Part shown: positions 1 to 9,104 of the stretch, piece after piece
Layout: the number at the start of each line of letters is the position of its first letter
Position numbering within the stretch: the first letter of the stretch is position 1
NCBI RefSeq assembly: GCF_030015065.1
Contig: NZ_JAIVFN010000041.1
Span: forward strand, 1-35,019
DNA length: 35,019 nt
Origin: Xanthobacter autotrophicus
GTDB lineage: Bacteria; Pseudomonadota; Alphaproteobacteria; Rhizobiales; Xanthobacteraceae
Direction of reading: 5' to 3'
Made by a program: the position numbers and the translations under genes
Notes under the pieces: generated by a model
What the model was told of the DNA's origin: nothing
Databases searched by the model: none
Seen by the model: the letters and a program-made list of their open reading frames with translations, nothing else

Positions 1-8
1 CCTCCCAA

Positions 9-37
9 CCCTCCCCCGCAAGCGGGAGAGGGCTTTT
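9..37. repeat. Extragenic palindrome, copy 1
   Basis: Arms CCCTCCCCCGC (9-19) and GCGGGAGAGGG (22-32) are separated by AA, pair with one mismatch, and are followed by CTTTT. The same element occurs in the opposite orientation at 3404-3432. The T run could also let it act as a terminator for the gene to the left, upstream of livH. Short palindromes of this CCCTCTCCCGC type are common between genes in Hyphomicrobiales. Confidence 0.7.
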
Positions 38-51
38 GACGGGAGCCTCTG

Positions 52-945
52 ATGCAATCCCAGCTCCTTCTCCAGCTCATCATCAACGGGCTCATCATCG
101 GCACGCTCTATGGCGTGGTGGGCATGTGCTTCGTGCTCATCTACAAGGCCTCGCAGGTGGTGAACTTCGCCCAGGGCGAGTTCCTGCTCATCGGCGCCTG
201 GACCTGCTGGTGGCTGCTCACCGCGTGGAACATCCCCTTCTTCTGGGGCTTCCTCATCGCTGTGTGCTTCATGATGGTGTTCGGCATCGCGGTGCAGATG
301 GTGGTGCTGCGGCCGCTCATCGGCGAGCCGATCATCTCGGTGATCATGGTCACCATCGGCATGTCGATCTTCTTCCAGGCGCTGATGAAGTGGATGTTCG
401 GCACCTTCGCCCAGCCGTTCCCGCCCATCTTCAGCGTGGACAAGGTGAACATCCTCGGCCTGCAGGTGCAGACCGCCTATCTCATGTCCACCGGGGTCAG
501 CCTCGCCATCATGGCCGGGTTTGCCTGGTTCTTTAAGTATTCGCGCCTCGGCCTCGCCATGCGCGCCACGGCCTTCTCGCAGCAGGTGGCGCAATCGCTG
601 GGCATCTCGGTGCGCCAGGTGTTCGCCTTGTCCTGGGGCATCTCGGCGGCGGTCTCGGCGGTGGCCGGCGTGGTGGTGGGCATCGTGAACGGGGTGTCCT
701 CGGCGCTCTCCTATTTCGGCATCAAGGTGTTCCCGGCGGTGATCCTCGGCGGCCTCGACAGCGTGTTCGGCGCGGTGGTGGGCGGGCTCATCGTGGGCCT
801 GCTCGAAAACCTCGGGCAATATGTGGACAGCCAGTATCTCAAGTGGGGCAACCTCTACGAGATCATCCCCTTCTACGCCCTCATCATCATCCTGATGATC
901 AAGCCCTACGGGCTGTTCGGCACCCGCGACATCGAGAGGGTCTGA
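52..945 (+). CDS. livH: Branched-chain amino acid-type ABC transporter, LivH-family permease
   Basis: This is one of the two inner-membrane permeases of a HAAT-family (branched-chain amino acid/amide) ABC importer. The 297-residue protein is almost wholly hydrophobic helices. It opens with the family-typical run of a first helix followed by VNFAQGEF (residues 37-44) and contains the coupling loop around GISVRQVFALSWG, which contacts an ATPase. Length is normal for LivH. The start is supported by GGGAG eight bases upstream. livM follows after 4 bases, so the two are co-transcribed. Substrate cannot be read from the permease. The adjoining CoA-ligase-like gene suggests an organic acid as well as the default branched-chain amino acids; that is inference. 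Confidence 0.93.
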   Translation: MQSQLLLQLIINGLIIGTLYGVVGMCFVLIYKASQVVNFAQGEFLLIGAWTCWWLLTAWNIPFFWGFLIAVCFMMVFGIAVQMVVLRPLIGEPIISVIMVTIGMSIFFQALMKWMFGTFAQPFPPIFSVDKVNILGLQVQTAYLMSTGVSLAIMAGFAWFFKYSRLGLAMRATAFSQQVAQSLGISVRQVFALSWGISAAVSAVAGVVVGIVNGVSSALSYFGIKVFPAVILGGLDSVFGAVVGGLIVGLLENLGQYVDSQYLKWGNLYEIIPFYALIIILMIKPYGLFGTRDIERV

Positions 946-949
946 TCTT

Positions 950-2020
950 ATGGCCATCGACACCATGCGCCCGTGCGGCGACTACCGCACCAGCTACCGG
1001 GCCGACCAGACCATCTTCGCCACGCGGCTGACCCTGATCTTCTGTGTCATCGCGGTGGTGGCCCTGTGCTTCGCACCGTTCTTCTTCTCGCGCTACGTGC
1101 TGAGCCTGCTGATCCAGATCGGCTATCTCGGCATCGCCGCGCTGGGGCTGAACATCCTCGTGGGCTTCTCGGGGCAGATCTCCATCGGCCACGCGGTGTT
1201 CTTCGGCTTCGGCGGCTTCGCCTCGGCCTTCCTCGCCGACAAGGGCGTGCCGGTGCCGCTGGCCATCGTGCTGGCGGGGCTGTGGACCACGGCGGTGGGT
1301 CTCCTCTTCGGCCTGCCGGCGGCGCGGGTGAAGGGGCTGTACCTCGCCATCGCCACGCTCGCCGCCCAGTTCATCCTGCAGGACTTCTTCGTGCGGGCGG
1401 AATGGTTCACCGGCGGCACCCACGGCGCCATGGCCGCGCCCTTCACCCTGTTTGGCCATGACCTGTCCGGCGACGACAAATACTTCTACGTGGTGCTGTT
1501 CTTCGTGGTGGTCATGTATCTGGGCGCCGCCAACCTCATGCGCTCGCGCGACGGGCGGGCCCTGATCGCGGTGCGCGACCATTATCTCTCCGCCGAGATG
1601 ATGGGCGTGAACCTCACCAAGTACCGCACCATGGCGTTCGGCATCTCGTCCTTCTATGCCGGCATCGGCGGGGCGCTCTACGCGCATTATGTGGGCTTCA
1701 TGTCGGTGGAGGGGCTGGATATCCTGTTCTCCATCCAGTTCCTCGGCATGATCATCATCGGCGGTCTCGGCTCCATCATGGGCTCGCTCATGGGCACCAT
1801 CTTCATGGTGCTGCTGCCCGAGGCCACCGGCTGGCTCGCCTCGGCGCTGTCGGGCAGCGTCATCGACCAGGTGCTGCACCTGAAGGACGGCATCACCTAC
1901 ATGCGCGAGATGCTGATCGGCCTTACCATCATCCTGTTCCTGATCTTCGAGCCGGACGGCCTTGCCCACCGCTGGCGCCTGATCAAGGCCTACTGGAAGC
2001 TCTACCCCTTCTCGTATTGA
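950..2020 (+). CDS. livM: Branched-chain amino acid-type ABC transporter, LivM-family permease
   Basis: Second permease of the same importer, 356 residues with repeated membrane helices. The family hallmark GLNILVGFSGQISIGHA (about residues 66-82) is clear, as is the helix stretch LYLAIATLAAQF. A hydrophilic N-terminus of about 25 residues precedes the first helix, which is usual. The ATG lies 4 bases after the livH stop, with GAGAGGG overlapping the end of livH as ribosome site. It pairs with LivH to form the channel. The ATPases would be LivF (3458-4294) and a LivG that is not in this window. The binding-protein gene starts 62 bases downstream. Confidence 0.93.
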   Translation: MAIDTMRPCGDYRTSYRADQTIFATRLTLIFCVIAVVALCFAPFFFSRYVLSLLIQIGYLGIAALGLNILVGFSGQISIGHAVFFGFGGFASAFLADKGVPVPLAIVLAGLWTTAVGLLFGLPAARVKGLYLAIATLAAQFILQDFFVRAEWFTGGTHGAMAAPFTLFGHDLSGDDKYFYVVLFFVVVMYLGAANLMRSRDGRALIAVRDHYLSAEMMGVNLTKYRTMAFGISSFYAGIGGALYAHYVGFMSVEGLDILFSIQFLGMIIIGGLGSIMGSLMGTIFMVLLPEATGWLASALSGSVIDQVLHLKDGITYMREMLIGLTIILFLIFEPDGLAHRWRLIKAYWKLYPFSY

Positions 2021-2082
2021 TATGACCGCAAGCCAAGGCGGCACAGACCGTCCGGCTTTTCGAGGAAACCAAGGAGACACTG

Positions 2083-3363
2083 ATGAAGAAGATCGCCCTT
2101 TCGCTCGTCTCGGCGCTGGCCCTCGCCGCCGCCACGCCGGCGCTGGCCCAGTCCATCAATATCGGCCATCTCGCGGATTATTCGGGAGGCACCTCGGACG
2201 TGGGCCAGCCCTACGGCCAGGGCATCCAGGACGCCATTGCCTGGATCAACGCCAATGGCGGCGTCAACGGCAAGAAGATCGACTCCGACTTCAACGAATA
2301 CGGCTATCAGGTGCCGCGGGCGCTGGCCGCGTTCAAGAAATGGGTGGGCACCAACAAGGTGGTGGCCATCCAGGGCTGGGGCACGGCGGACACGGAAGCC
2401 CTCGTCGGCATGGTGACCAAGGAGGAAATCCCTTATTTCTCAGCCTCCTATTCCGCCTCGCTCACCGACCCCAAGGGCAAGGTGAACGAGAAGAGCGAGC
2501 GCGCCGCGCCGTTCAATTTCTTCTATGGGCCGTCCTATTCGGACTCGGCCCGCGCCATGGTGCAGTGGGCGGCCGACGACTGGAAGGCCAAGGGCAAGCC
2601 CGGCAAGCCCAAGTGGGTGCACATGGGCGCCAACCACCCCTATCCCAACTCGCCCAAGGCGGCGGCGGAAGCCTATGCCAAGGAGCTGGGCTTCGAGGTG
2701 CTGGATCCCATCACCTTCGCCCTCACGCCGGGTGACTACACGCCCCAGTGCCTGACCCTGAAGCAGTCGGGGGCCAACTACGCCTATCTCGGCAACACCG
2801 CGGGCTCCAACATCTCGGTGCTGAAGGCCTGCAAGACGGCGGGCGTGGACGTGCAGTTCCTCGGCAACGTCTGGGGCATGGACGAAAACGCCATGAAGGC
2901 GGCCGGCGAGGCGGCGAACGGCGTCGTGTTCCCGGTGCGCACCGCCATCACCTGGGGCGGCAACGCGCCCGGCATGGCGACGCTGAAGGACGTTTCCAAG
3001 ATGTCCGATCCCTCCGGCACCGCCTATCGCCCGGTGCACTATCTCGCCGCCGTCTGCACCGCCCTCTACATGAAGGAGGCCATGGAGTGGGCGGACAAGA
3101 ATGGCGGCGTGACCGGCGTGAAGATCCGCGACGGCATGTACCAGAAGAAGGACTGGGTGCCGAAGGGCACCGAGGGCGTGTGCAATCCCTCCAGCTGGAC
3201 CGCCGCCGACCACCGCCCCACCACCCGCGTGGACCTCTACCGCTCGGTGGTGAGCGGCCCCACCGACGCCTCGGTGGCGGACCTGGTGAAGAGCGGGGCC
3301 ATCAAGCTGGAGAAGGTCGCCACCATCGACCTGCCCCGCAAGACCGAGCTGCAGGGCTGGTGA
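2083..3363 (+). CDS. ABC transporter periplasmic substrate-binding protein (HAAT family)
   Basis: A 426-residue periplasmic binding protein of the leucine/amide-binding type (Peripla_BP_6 fold). A clear Sec signal peptide covers residues 1-22, with likely cleavage ALA|Q. The mature protein starts INIGHLADYSGGTSDVGQPYGQG, the usual ligand-cleft strand of this family. It is somewhat longer than LivJ/LivK, as are the versions linked to aromatic or organic acids. AAGGAGA ahead of the ATG is a strong ribosome site. It sits between livM and livF, so it supplies this importer. Ligand is not determinable by eye; a link to aromatic or fatty acids is inferred only from the adjacent CoA-ligase homologue. 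Confidence 0.9.
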   Translation: MKKIALSLVSALALAAATPALAQSINIGHLADYSGGTSDVGQPYGQGIQDAIAWINANGGVNGKKIDSDFNEYGYQVPRALAAFKKWVGTNKVVAIQGWGTADTEALVGMVTKEEIPYFSASYSASLTDPKGKVNEKSERAAPFNFFYGPSYSDSARAMVQWAADDWKAKGKPGKPKWVHMGANHPYPNSPKAAAEAYAKELGFEVLDPITFALTPGDYTPQCLTLKQSGANYAYLGNTAGSNISVLKACKTAGVDVQFLGNVWGMDENAMKAAGEAANGVVFPVRTAITWGGNAPGMATLKDVSKMSDPSGTAYRPVHYLAAVCTALYMKEAMEWADKNGGVTGVKIRDGMYQKKDWVPKGTEGVCNPSSWTAADHRPTTRVDLYRSVVSGPTDASVADLVKSGAIKLEKVATIDLPRKTELQGW

Positions 3364-3403
3364 GCCTTTCGGACGACCCGCGCCGCTGCCGAGCGGGGCG
3401 CTC

Positions 3404-3432
3404 AAAAGCCCTCTCCCGCACGCGGGAGAGGG
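3404..3432. repeat. Extragenic palindrome, copy 2
   Basis: Perfect 11-base arms CCCTCTCCCGC (3409-3419) and GCGGGAGAGGG (3422-3432) around AC, preceded by AAAAG. It is the reverse-oriented counterpart of the copy at 9-37. It lies in the 94-base gap between the binding-protein gene and livF, where a hairpin could protect or attenuate the upstream message. There is no T run on the plus strand, so it is not a standard terminator. Confidence 0.75.
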
Positions 3433-3457
3433 GGATGCACCGGAACCGGAGACCGCC

Positions 3458-4294
<837 letters not shown>

Positions 4295-4338
4295 GGCTGA
4301 CAGGACCGGATAAAAGGCAATACAGCAATATTTGGGAC

Positions 4339-4446
4339 CGTCATGGCCGGGCTCGTCCCGGCCATCCACGCCCGGCGGCGGGGCGCAGCGCACCGACATC
4401 GCGCGGGCGGGTTGGTGTGGATGCCCGGCACAAGGCGGGCATGACG
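4339..4446. repeat. Long imperfect inverted repeat (extragenic palindromic element)
   Basis: The left end reads GTCATGGCCGGGCTCGTCCC and on to ATCCACGCC. The right end, read on the other strand, is GTCATGCCCGCCTTGTGCC and on to ATCCACACC. The two arms of about 34 bases can fold into a long hairpin with a central segment. This pattern (GTCATG...CCCGG...ATCCAC) is the familiar extragenic repeat of Bradyrhizobium-like and Xanthobacter-like genomes. It fills the 196-base gap between livF and the CoA-ligase-like gene. Confidence 0.7.
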
Positions 4447-4490
4447 GCAGCTATGGCCATGAAGGTGCCGCAGAGGGGCCAGTTCAGAGC

Positions 4491-5735
4491 ATGACCGATC
4501 CGAACCGCCATTACGATGCCTGCGAGACCCGCGATCCCGCCGCCCGCGAGACCGCGCTGATGGCCGCGCTGGCCGCCCAGGTCGCCCACGCCAAGGCGAA
4601 GGCGCCCTATTTCGCCGCGCTCTTCAAGGATGTGGACCCTGAGGCGGTGAACACCCGCGCGGCACTGGCGCAGCTGCCGGTCACCCGCAAGTCGGACCTG
4701 CTCGAGATCCAGCCGAGGAACCTCCCCTTCGGCGGGCTCAATGCGACGCCGCCGGGCAAGCTCGCCCGCATCTTCATGTCGCCGGGGCCGATCTATGATC
4801 CGGAGGGCCACGGCGCCGATTTCTGGCGCTTCGCGCGCGGCCTGTTCGCGGCCGGCTTCCGGGCCGGGGACATCGTCCACAACTGCTTCTCCTATCACCT
4901 CACCCCCGCCGGCTCGATGATCGAGAGCGGCGCCCATGCGCTCGGCTGCGCGGTGGTGCCGGCGGGGGTCGGCCAGACCGACCTGCAATTGCGCGCCATC
5001 GCCGACATCCGCCCCCAGGGCTATGGCGGCACCCCGTCCTTCCTGAAGATCCTGGTGGACAAGGCGCGCGAGTCCGGCACCGACATCTCTTCCCTGAAAA
5101 AGGCGCTGGTGACCGGGGAAGCCTTCCTGCCGCCCCATCGCGCCGAGCTGAAGGCCGCCGGCATCGCCGCCCGCCAGTGCTACGGCACGGCCGACCTCGG
5201 CCTCGTGGCCTATGAGAGCGAGGCGGAGGAGGGCATGATCGTGGACGAGGGCTGCCTCGTGGAGATCCTGCGCCCCGGCACCGGCGATCCGGTGGAGGCG
5301 GAAGGCGAGGTGGGCGAGGTGGTCGTCACCCTGTTCGAGCCCGATTATCCCCTGGTGCGTTTCGCCACCGGCGACCTTTCGGCGGTGCTGCCGGGGATGA
5401 GCCCGTGCGGGCGCACCAACGTCCGCCTGAAGGGCTGGATGGGCCGGGCCGACCAGGTGACCAAGATCCGCGGCATGTTCGTGCACCCGGTGCAGGTGAC
5501 CGCGGCGGTGAAGAAGCATCCGGCGGTGGCGAAGGCCCGTCTCGTGGTGGACCGCATCGGCGATGCCGACGACATGCTGCTTGAAGTGGAAGTCGCCGAT
5601 GTCGGCGAACTTTCCGAAGCCGCGCTGCTCGACGATCTGCGCGCCGCCACCAAGCTGCGCGGCCGCGTGGCGCTGCTGGCTCCGGGCACGCTGCCGGCGG
5701 ACGCCAAGACCATCGAGGATCGCCGGCCGGTGTGA
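4491..5735 (+). CDS. Phenylacetate-CoA ligase family protein (adenylate-forming, PaaK-like)
   Basis: A 414-residue member of the ANL adenylate-forming superfamily nearest to PaaK. Visible landmarks are YGTADLG (231-237; the A5-like Y-G-x-x-E/D motif), FATGD (291-295), and the C-terminal hinge GRADQVTKIRGMFVHP (318-333). The family would join an acid, ATP and CoA to an acyl-CoA. The N-terminal phosphate-binding loop, usually SSGTTGKP, reads MSPGPIYDPEG (96-106), so activity or mechanism may differ. The start at 4491 is chosen because the frame extends further back only through the repeat at 4339-4446. Position after liv genes suggests it activates the imported acid; that is inference. Confidence 0.8.
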   Translation: MTDPNRHYDACETRDPAARETALMAALAAQVAHAKAKAPYFAALFKDVDPEAVNTRAALAQLPVTRKSDLLEIQPRNLPFGGLNATPPGKLARIFMSPGPIYDPEGHGADFWRFARGLFAAGFRAGDIVHNCFSYHLTPAGSMIESGAHALGCAVVPAGVGQTDLQLRAIADIRPQGYGGTPSFLKILVDKARESGTDISSLKKALVTGEAFLPPHRAELKAAGIAARQCYGTADLGLVAYESEAEEGMIVDEGCLVEILRPGTGDPVEAEGEVGEVVVTLFEPDYPLVRFATGDLSAVLPGMSPCGRTNVRLKGWMGRADQVTKIRGMFVHPVQVTAAVKKHPAVAKARLVVDRIGDADDMLLEVEVADVGELSEAALLDDLRAATKLRGRVALLAPGTLPADAKTIEDRRPV

Positions 5736-5743
5736 AGTCCGCG

Positions 5744-5769
5744 CGGCCCCGGTCGAAAGCGAAGGGCCG
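5744..5769. terminator. Possible bidirectional hairpin between convergent genes
   Basis: CGGCCC (5744-5749) and GGGCCG (5764-5769) can pair across a 14-base loop in the 70-base gap between the CoA-ligase-like gene and thiE, which converge here. There is no T run on either side, so termination is only suggested by position. Confidence 0.25.
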
Positions 5770-5805
5770 GGCGCCTGACGCGTAGCGGCCGAGGTCGGGG
5801 AGCGC

Positions 5806-6441
5806 TCAGCGGGCGGTGGTCACCGCTGCCTTCAGCGCCCGGGCGGCCTGCTCCGGATCGCCTGCGGCGCAGATGGCGGAGACCACCGCCACCCCGTCCG
5901 CGCCGGCGCGGATCACGTCAGCGACGTCTGTGGTGCCGATTCCGCCGATGCCGACCATGGGCAGGCGCGTCAGCGCCCGCACGGCGGCAACACCGGCCGC
6001 GCCGATGGCGCCGCCCGCATCGGCCTTGGTACCGGTGGCCTTCACCGGGCCGACGCCGAGATAATCCACGCCGCCAAGGTCAGACGCCCCATATTCCAAT
6101 GGGTTGCCCACCGACAGGCCGAGGATGCGCTCCGGCCCCAGCACGGCGCGCGCATCGGCGGGGGTCATGTCGTCCTGGCCCAGGTGCACCCCATCCGCGT
6201 CCGCCGCCACCGCCACGTCCACCCGGTCATTGATGATGAGCGGGATGCCGAGCGGCGCCAGCAGCGCCTTGAGCGCCCGCGCCTGCTCCACCAGCGCCCG
6301 GCCGTGGGCATCGGGATCGCGCAGCTGGACGATGGTGGCGCCGCCCTTCACCGCCGCCTCCACCGTCGCCAGCAGGCCGCGTGCGGCGACCAGGCGCGGA
6401 TCGGTGACGAGATAGAGGGTGAGGTCGAAGGGCTTGGCCAT
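5806..6441 (-). CDS. thiE: Thiamine-phosphate synthase
   Basis: Joins the hydroxymethylpyrimidine pyrophosphate and thiazole phosphate halves to make thiamine phosphate in the cytoplasm. The TIM-barrel motifs are intact: VQLRD (38-42), INDRVDVA (70-77), GVHLGQDD (84-91) and GPVKATGTK (131-139). Using the ATG at 6441 gives 211 residues, a normal ThiE length. GAAGG seven bases upstream supports it over an in-frame ATG at 6474, which would leave only 9 bases after glcF. No TPP riboswitch-like leader was seen. It is the last gene of the glcDEF transcription unit, an arrangement without obvious metabolic logic. Confidence 0.92.
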   Translation of the reverse strand: MAKPFDLTLYLVTDPRLVAARGLLATVEAAVKGGATIVQLRDPDAHGRALVEQARALKALLAPLGIPLIINDRVDVAVAADADGVHLGQDDMTPADARAVLGPERILGLSVGNPLEYGASDLGGVDYLGVGPVKATGTKADAGGAIGAAGVAAVRALTRLPMVGIGGIGTTDVADVIRAGADGVAVVSAICAAGDPEQAARALKAAVTTAR

Positions 6442-6483
6442 CCTTGGTCCTTCTCGGGGAGCCGTTGGTCTCACGCCGCGGTC

Positions 6484-7803
6484 TCACGCCGCCTTGGCGG
6501 TTCCGGAAAACCCCGCCGGGGCCGGGCCGCCCATGGCCCAGTCGAGCAGCTCCACCGTGTGCGCCACCGGCACCCCGGTTCCGGAGCCGATCTGCGCCAT
6601 GCAGCCGATGTTGCCGGCGGCGATGATGTCGGGGGAGAGCGCCTCCAGCGTTCCCACCTTCTTGGCCTTGAGCTGATCGGCGATCTCGCTCTGGAGCATG
6701 TTGTAGGTGCCCGCCGAGCCGCAGCACAAATGCGGGTCGAACGGCTCGGCCACCTCGAAGCCCACCGCGCGCAGCAGCTCCACCGGCGGCCCCTTCACCT
6801 TCTGCCCGTGCTGGAGCGAGCAGGCGGAATGATAGGCCACCTTCCGGCCCAGCGGCGCCGGCGCCTTCGGCAGGCCGAGGCCGAACAGGAACTCGCTGAT
6901 GTCGCGGGTGATGGCGGACACCCGCGCCGCCTTGTCCTTGTAGGCGGGATCGAGCCGCAGCATGTGGCCGTAATCCTTGATGGGCGTGCCGCAGCCGGAG
7001 GTGGTGACGAGGATGGCGTCGAGCCCCGGCCCGTCCATCTCGCGGGTCCAGGCGTCCACATTGTTGCGGGCGAAGGCGTGGGCCTCCTCCTCCCGTCCCA
7101 TGTGGTGGACCAGCGCGCCGCAGCAGCCCTCGCCCGCAACCCGCACCACCTCGACCCCGAGCCGGGTGAGCAGGCGGATGGCGGCATCGTCGATTTCCGG
7201 CCGCAGCACCGGCTGGGCGCAGCCGCGCAGCAGTGCCACCCGCGCCCGCCGCTGGCCCTGGGCCGGGAAGGTGCCCGGAGCCTCGTGCGGGGCGCGGCCA
7301 TTGGGCATTCCGGGCGACAGCCGGAGCATGGCGGCGAGCGGCTTCAGGCCGGGGATCTTGGCGAGCAAGGGGGCGAACGGCTTGCCCACCATGGCGCCCA
7401 TGAGGGCGAGGCGGAAGCGGTCCGGATAGGGCAGCACCCTGGCGAGCATGGCCCGCATCAGCCGGTCGCGGGGCGGCCGGACATAGGTCTTCTCGATATG
7501 GACGCGGGCTTGGTCCACCAGGTGCATGTAGTTCACGCCCGAGGGGCAGGTGGTCATGCAGGACAGGCAGGAGAGGCAGCGGTCGATATGCTTGACCTCC
7601 TGCTCGGTCGCCGGCCGGTCGTTCTCCAGCATGTCCTTGATGAGATAGATGCGCCCGCGCGGGGAATCCAGCTCGTCGCCGAGCAGCACATAGGTGGGGC
7701 AGGTGGCGGTGCAGAAGCCGCAATGCACGCAGGTGCGCAGGATCTTTTCCGCTTCCGCCACATGCGGATCGGCGAGCTGGGCGAGGGAGAAATGGGTCTG
7801 CAT
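6484..7803 (-). CDS. glcF: Glycolate oxidase iron-sulfur subunit
   Basis: The electron-transfer subunit of membrane-associated glycolate oxidase, passing electrons from the flavin subunits toward quinone. The 439-residue protein has two 4Fe-4S ferredoxin motifs, C25xxC28xxC31xxxC35P and C76xxC79xxC82xxxC86P. Two cysteine-rich CCG-type domains follow in the C-terminal half (GEGCCGAL and LCCGSAG). Length matches GlcF. It follows glcE on the same strand after 58 bases, and thiE follows closely. Together with GlcD and GlcE it turns glycolate into glyoxylate, which fits an organism handling photorespiratory or environmental glycolate. Confidence 0.94.
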   Translation of the reverse strand: MQTHFSLAQLADPHVAEAEKILRTCVHCGFCTATCPTYVLLGDELDSPRGRIYLIKDMLENDRPATEQEVKHIDRCLSCLSCMTTCPSGVNYMHLVDQARVHIEKTYVRPPRDRLMRAMLARVLPYPDRFRLALMGAMVGKPFAPLLAKIPGLKPLAAMLRLSPGMPNGRAPHEAPGTFPAQGQRRARVALLRGCAQPVLRPEIDDAAIRLLTRLGVEVVRVAGEGCCGALVHHMGREEEAHAFARNNVDAWTREMDGPGLDAILVTTSGCGTPIKDYGHMLRLDPAYKDKAARVSAITRDISEFLFGLGLPKAPAPLGRKVAYHSACSLQHGQKVKGPPVELLRAVGFEVAEPFDPHLCCGSAGTYNMLQSEIADQLKAKKVGTLEALSPDIIAAGNIGCMAQIGSGTGVPVAHTVELLDWAMGGPAPAGFSGTAKAA

Positions 7804-7861
7804 GGGCGCTCAGCCGTGAAAAGGAGGCAGGGAACGGAAGGAACGGGGATGGCTTTCCATC

Positions 7862-9073
7862 TCACATCCCCGCATGCATGCGGCCGGGATTGAGCACCAG
7901 GCCGGGATCGAAGCTTTCCTTGACCCGCTTGGTCAGGGCCGCCAGCGCCGCGTCGAGGGGCTGGAACACCGCGGTGCGGGCACGTTCGGCGGCGGTGGCG
8001 CGGATCAGGGTTGCATGGCCGCCATGGGGGGCGAGGGCTGTGCGCACCGCGTCCGCGTGGGCGCTCTCGCCGGGCAGGCACAGCCAGATGAGCCCGCCGG
8101 CCCAGTCGCAAAAGGCCTCGCCGCCGAGATCCGCCGCAAGGCGCGCGGCCAAAGCCGGCCCCGCCATGGGCTCGGTGGAAATGCGCCACACCGCCCGCTC
8201 GCCGAGGCCGCAGAAGGGAGCCACATCGCGCACCGCCAGCCACAGGGCGCGGGAGGCGTCCGTTTCCAGCACATCCGCCGCGCCGAAGGGGGCGAGCACG
8301 GTGCGCAGCATGGTTCGCCGCGCGGTCACCGAAGGCGCGACGCCTTCGAGGCGCAGCGCCACCACGGCGGGCGATCCGGACAGGCCCGGCAGGCGACCGG
8401 CCACGCCCTCGGGCAGGAAGGCGGCGCCGGACACCTCGCAGGACGAGCCCATGGCGGCGGACAGCGCGGCGGCCGCCGCCTCGGGCGAGGCGACCTTGGC
8501 CACCAGCGTTTCTTCCATGGGCGGGCGGGGCAGCACCTTCAGCGTGATCTCGGTGGCGATGCAGAGCGTGCCGAAGGCGCCGGCCATGAGGCGCGGCAGG
8601 TCGTAGCCGGTGACGTTCTTCACCACCCGGCCGCCGGACTTGAACGGCTCGCCGCGCCCGGACACCGCCTTGATGCCCAGCGCATGGTCGCGCACCGCGC
8701 CATGGCTGATGCGGCGGGGACCTGAGAGATTGACCGCGAACAAGCCACCGAGGGTGCCGGCCCCGGCCGGGCTGCCGAGGAGGGGGGCGGGGTCCATGGG
8801 CTCGAAGGCGAGCATCTGCCCGCTCGCCGCCAGCATGTCCTCGATGTCCGCGCGCGCAGTGGCGGCGCGGGCCGAGAGCACCAGCTCCTCCGGCTCGTAG
8901 AGGGTGACGCCGGTGAGGGCGGACAGATCGAGGGTGAGGTCGGTCTGGCTCGGGCGGCCGACGGCGCGCTTGGAGCCGTGCCCCCGGATCTCAAGCGTCT
9001 TGCCGGCGGAAAGCGCGGAGCGGACGGCGTCCGCGACCTCGCCGTCGTCGCGCGCTGCGATGATGTCGCTCAT
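7862..9073 (-). CDS. glcE: Glycolate oxidase FAD-binding subunit
   Basis: Second flavin-type subunit of glycolate oxidase, 403 residues. The N-terminal half is an FAD_binding_4-type domain with IRGHGSKRAVG near residue 34 and LGSPAGAGTLGGLFAVNLSGPRR around residue 105. The RVVKNVTGYDLPRLMAGAFGTLGI-like segment characteristic of GlcE follows (here ending TLCIATE). It is shorter than GlcD and lacks the full oxidase C-terminal domain, as expected for GlcE. It lies between glcD (31 bases upstream) and glcF, and the three are surely one operon. The cysteine in TLCIATE replaces a usual glycine; the effect is unknown. Confidence 0.93.
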   Translation of the reverse strand: MSDIIAARDDGEVADAVRSALSAGKTLEIRGHGSKRAVGRPSQTDLTLDLSALTGVTLYEPEELVLSARAATARADIEDMLAASGQMLAFEPMDPAPLLGSPAGAGTLGGLFAVNLSGPRRISHGAVRDHALGIKAVSGRGEPFKSGGRVVKNVTGYDLPRLMAGAFGTLCIATEITLKVLPRPPMEETLVAKVASPEAAAAALSAAMGSSCEVSGAAFLPEGVAGRLPGLSGSPAVVALRLEGVAPSVTARRTMLRTVLAPFGAADVLETDASRALWLAVRDVAPFCGLGERAVWRISTEPMAGPALAARLAADLGGEAFCDWAGGLIWLCLPGESAHADAVRTALAPHGGHATLIRATAAERARTAVFQPLDAALAALTKRVKESFDPGLVLNPGRMHAGM

Positions 9074-9104
9074 CGGATGGGCCTTGGGCTGTTGGGCACG
9101 CGCT

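Noticed and set aside
4332-4490. N-terminal extension of the CoA-ligase-like protein
   Set aside because: These codons run through an extragenic inverted repeat and lack conserved residues; the start at 4491 begins family-like sequence.
6184-7893. 569-codon plus-strand frame opposite thiE and glcF
   Set aside because: Composition is His/Gly/Arg-biased with no recognisable domain, and it covers two well-supported genes on the other strand.
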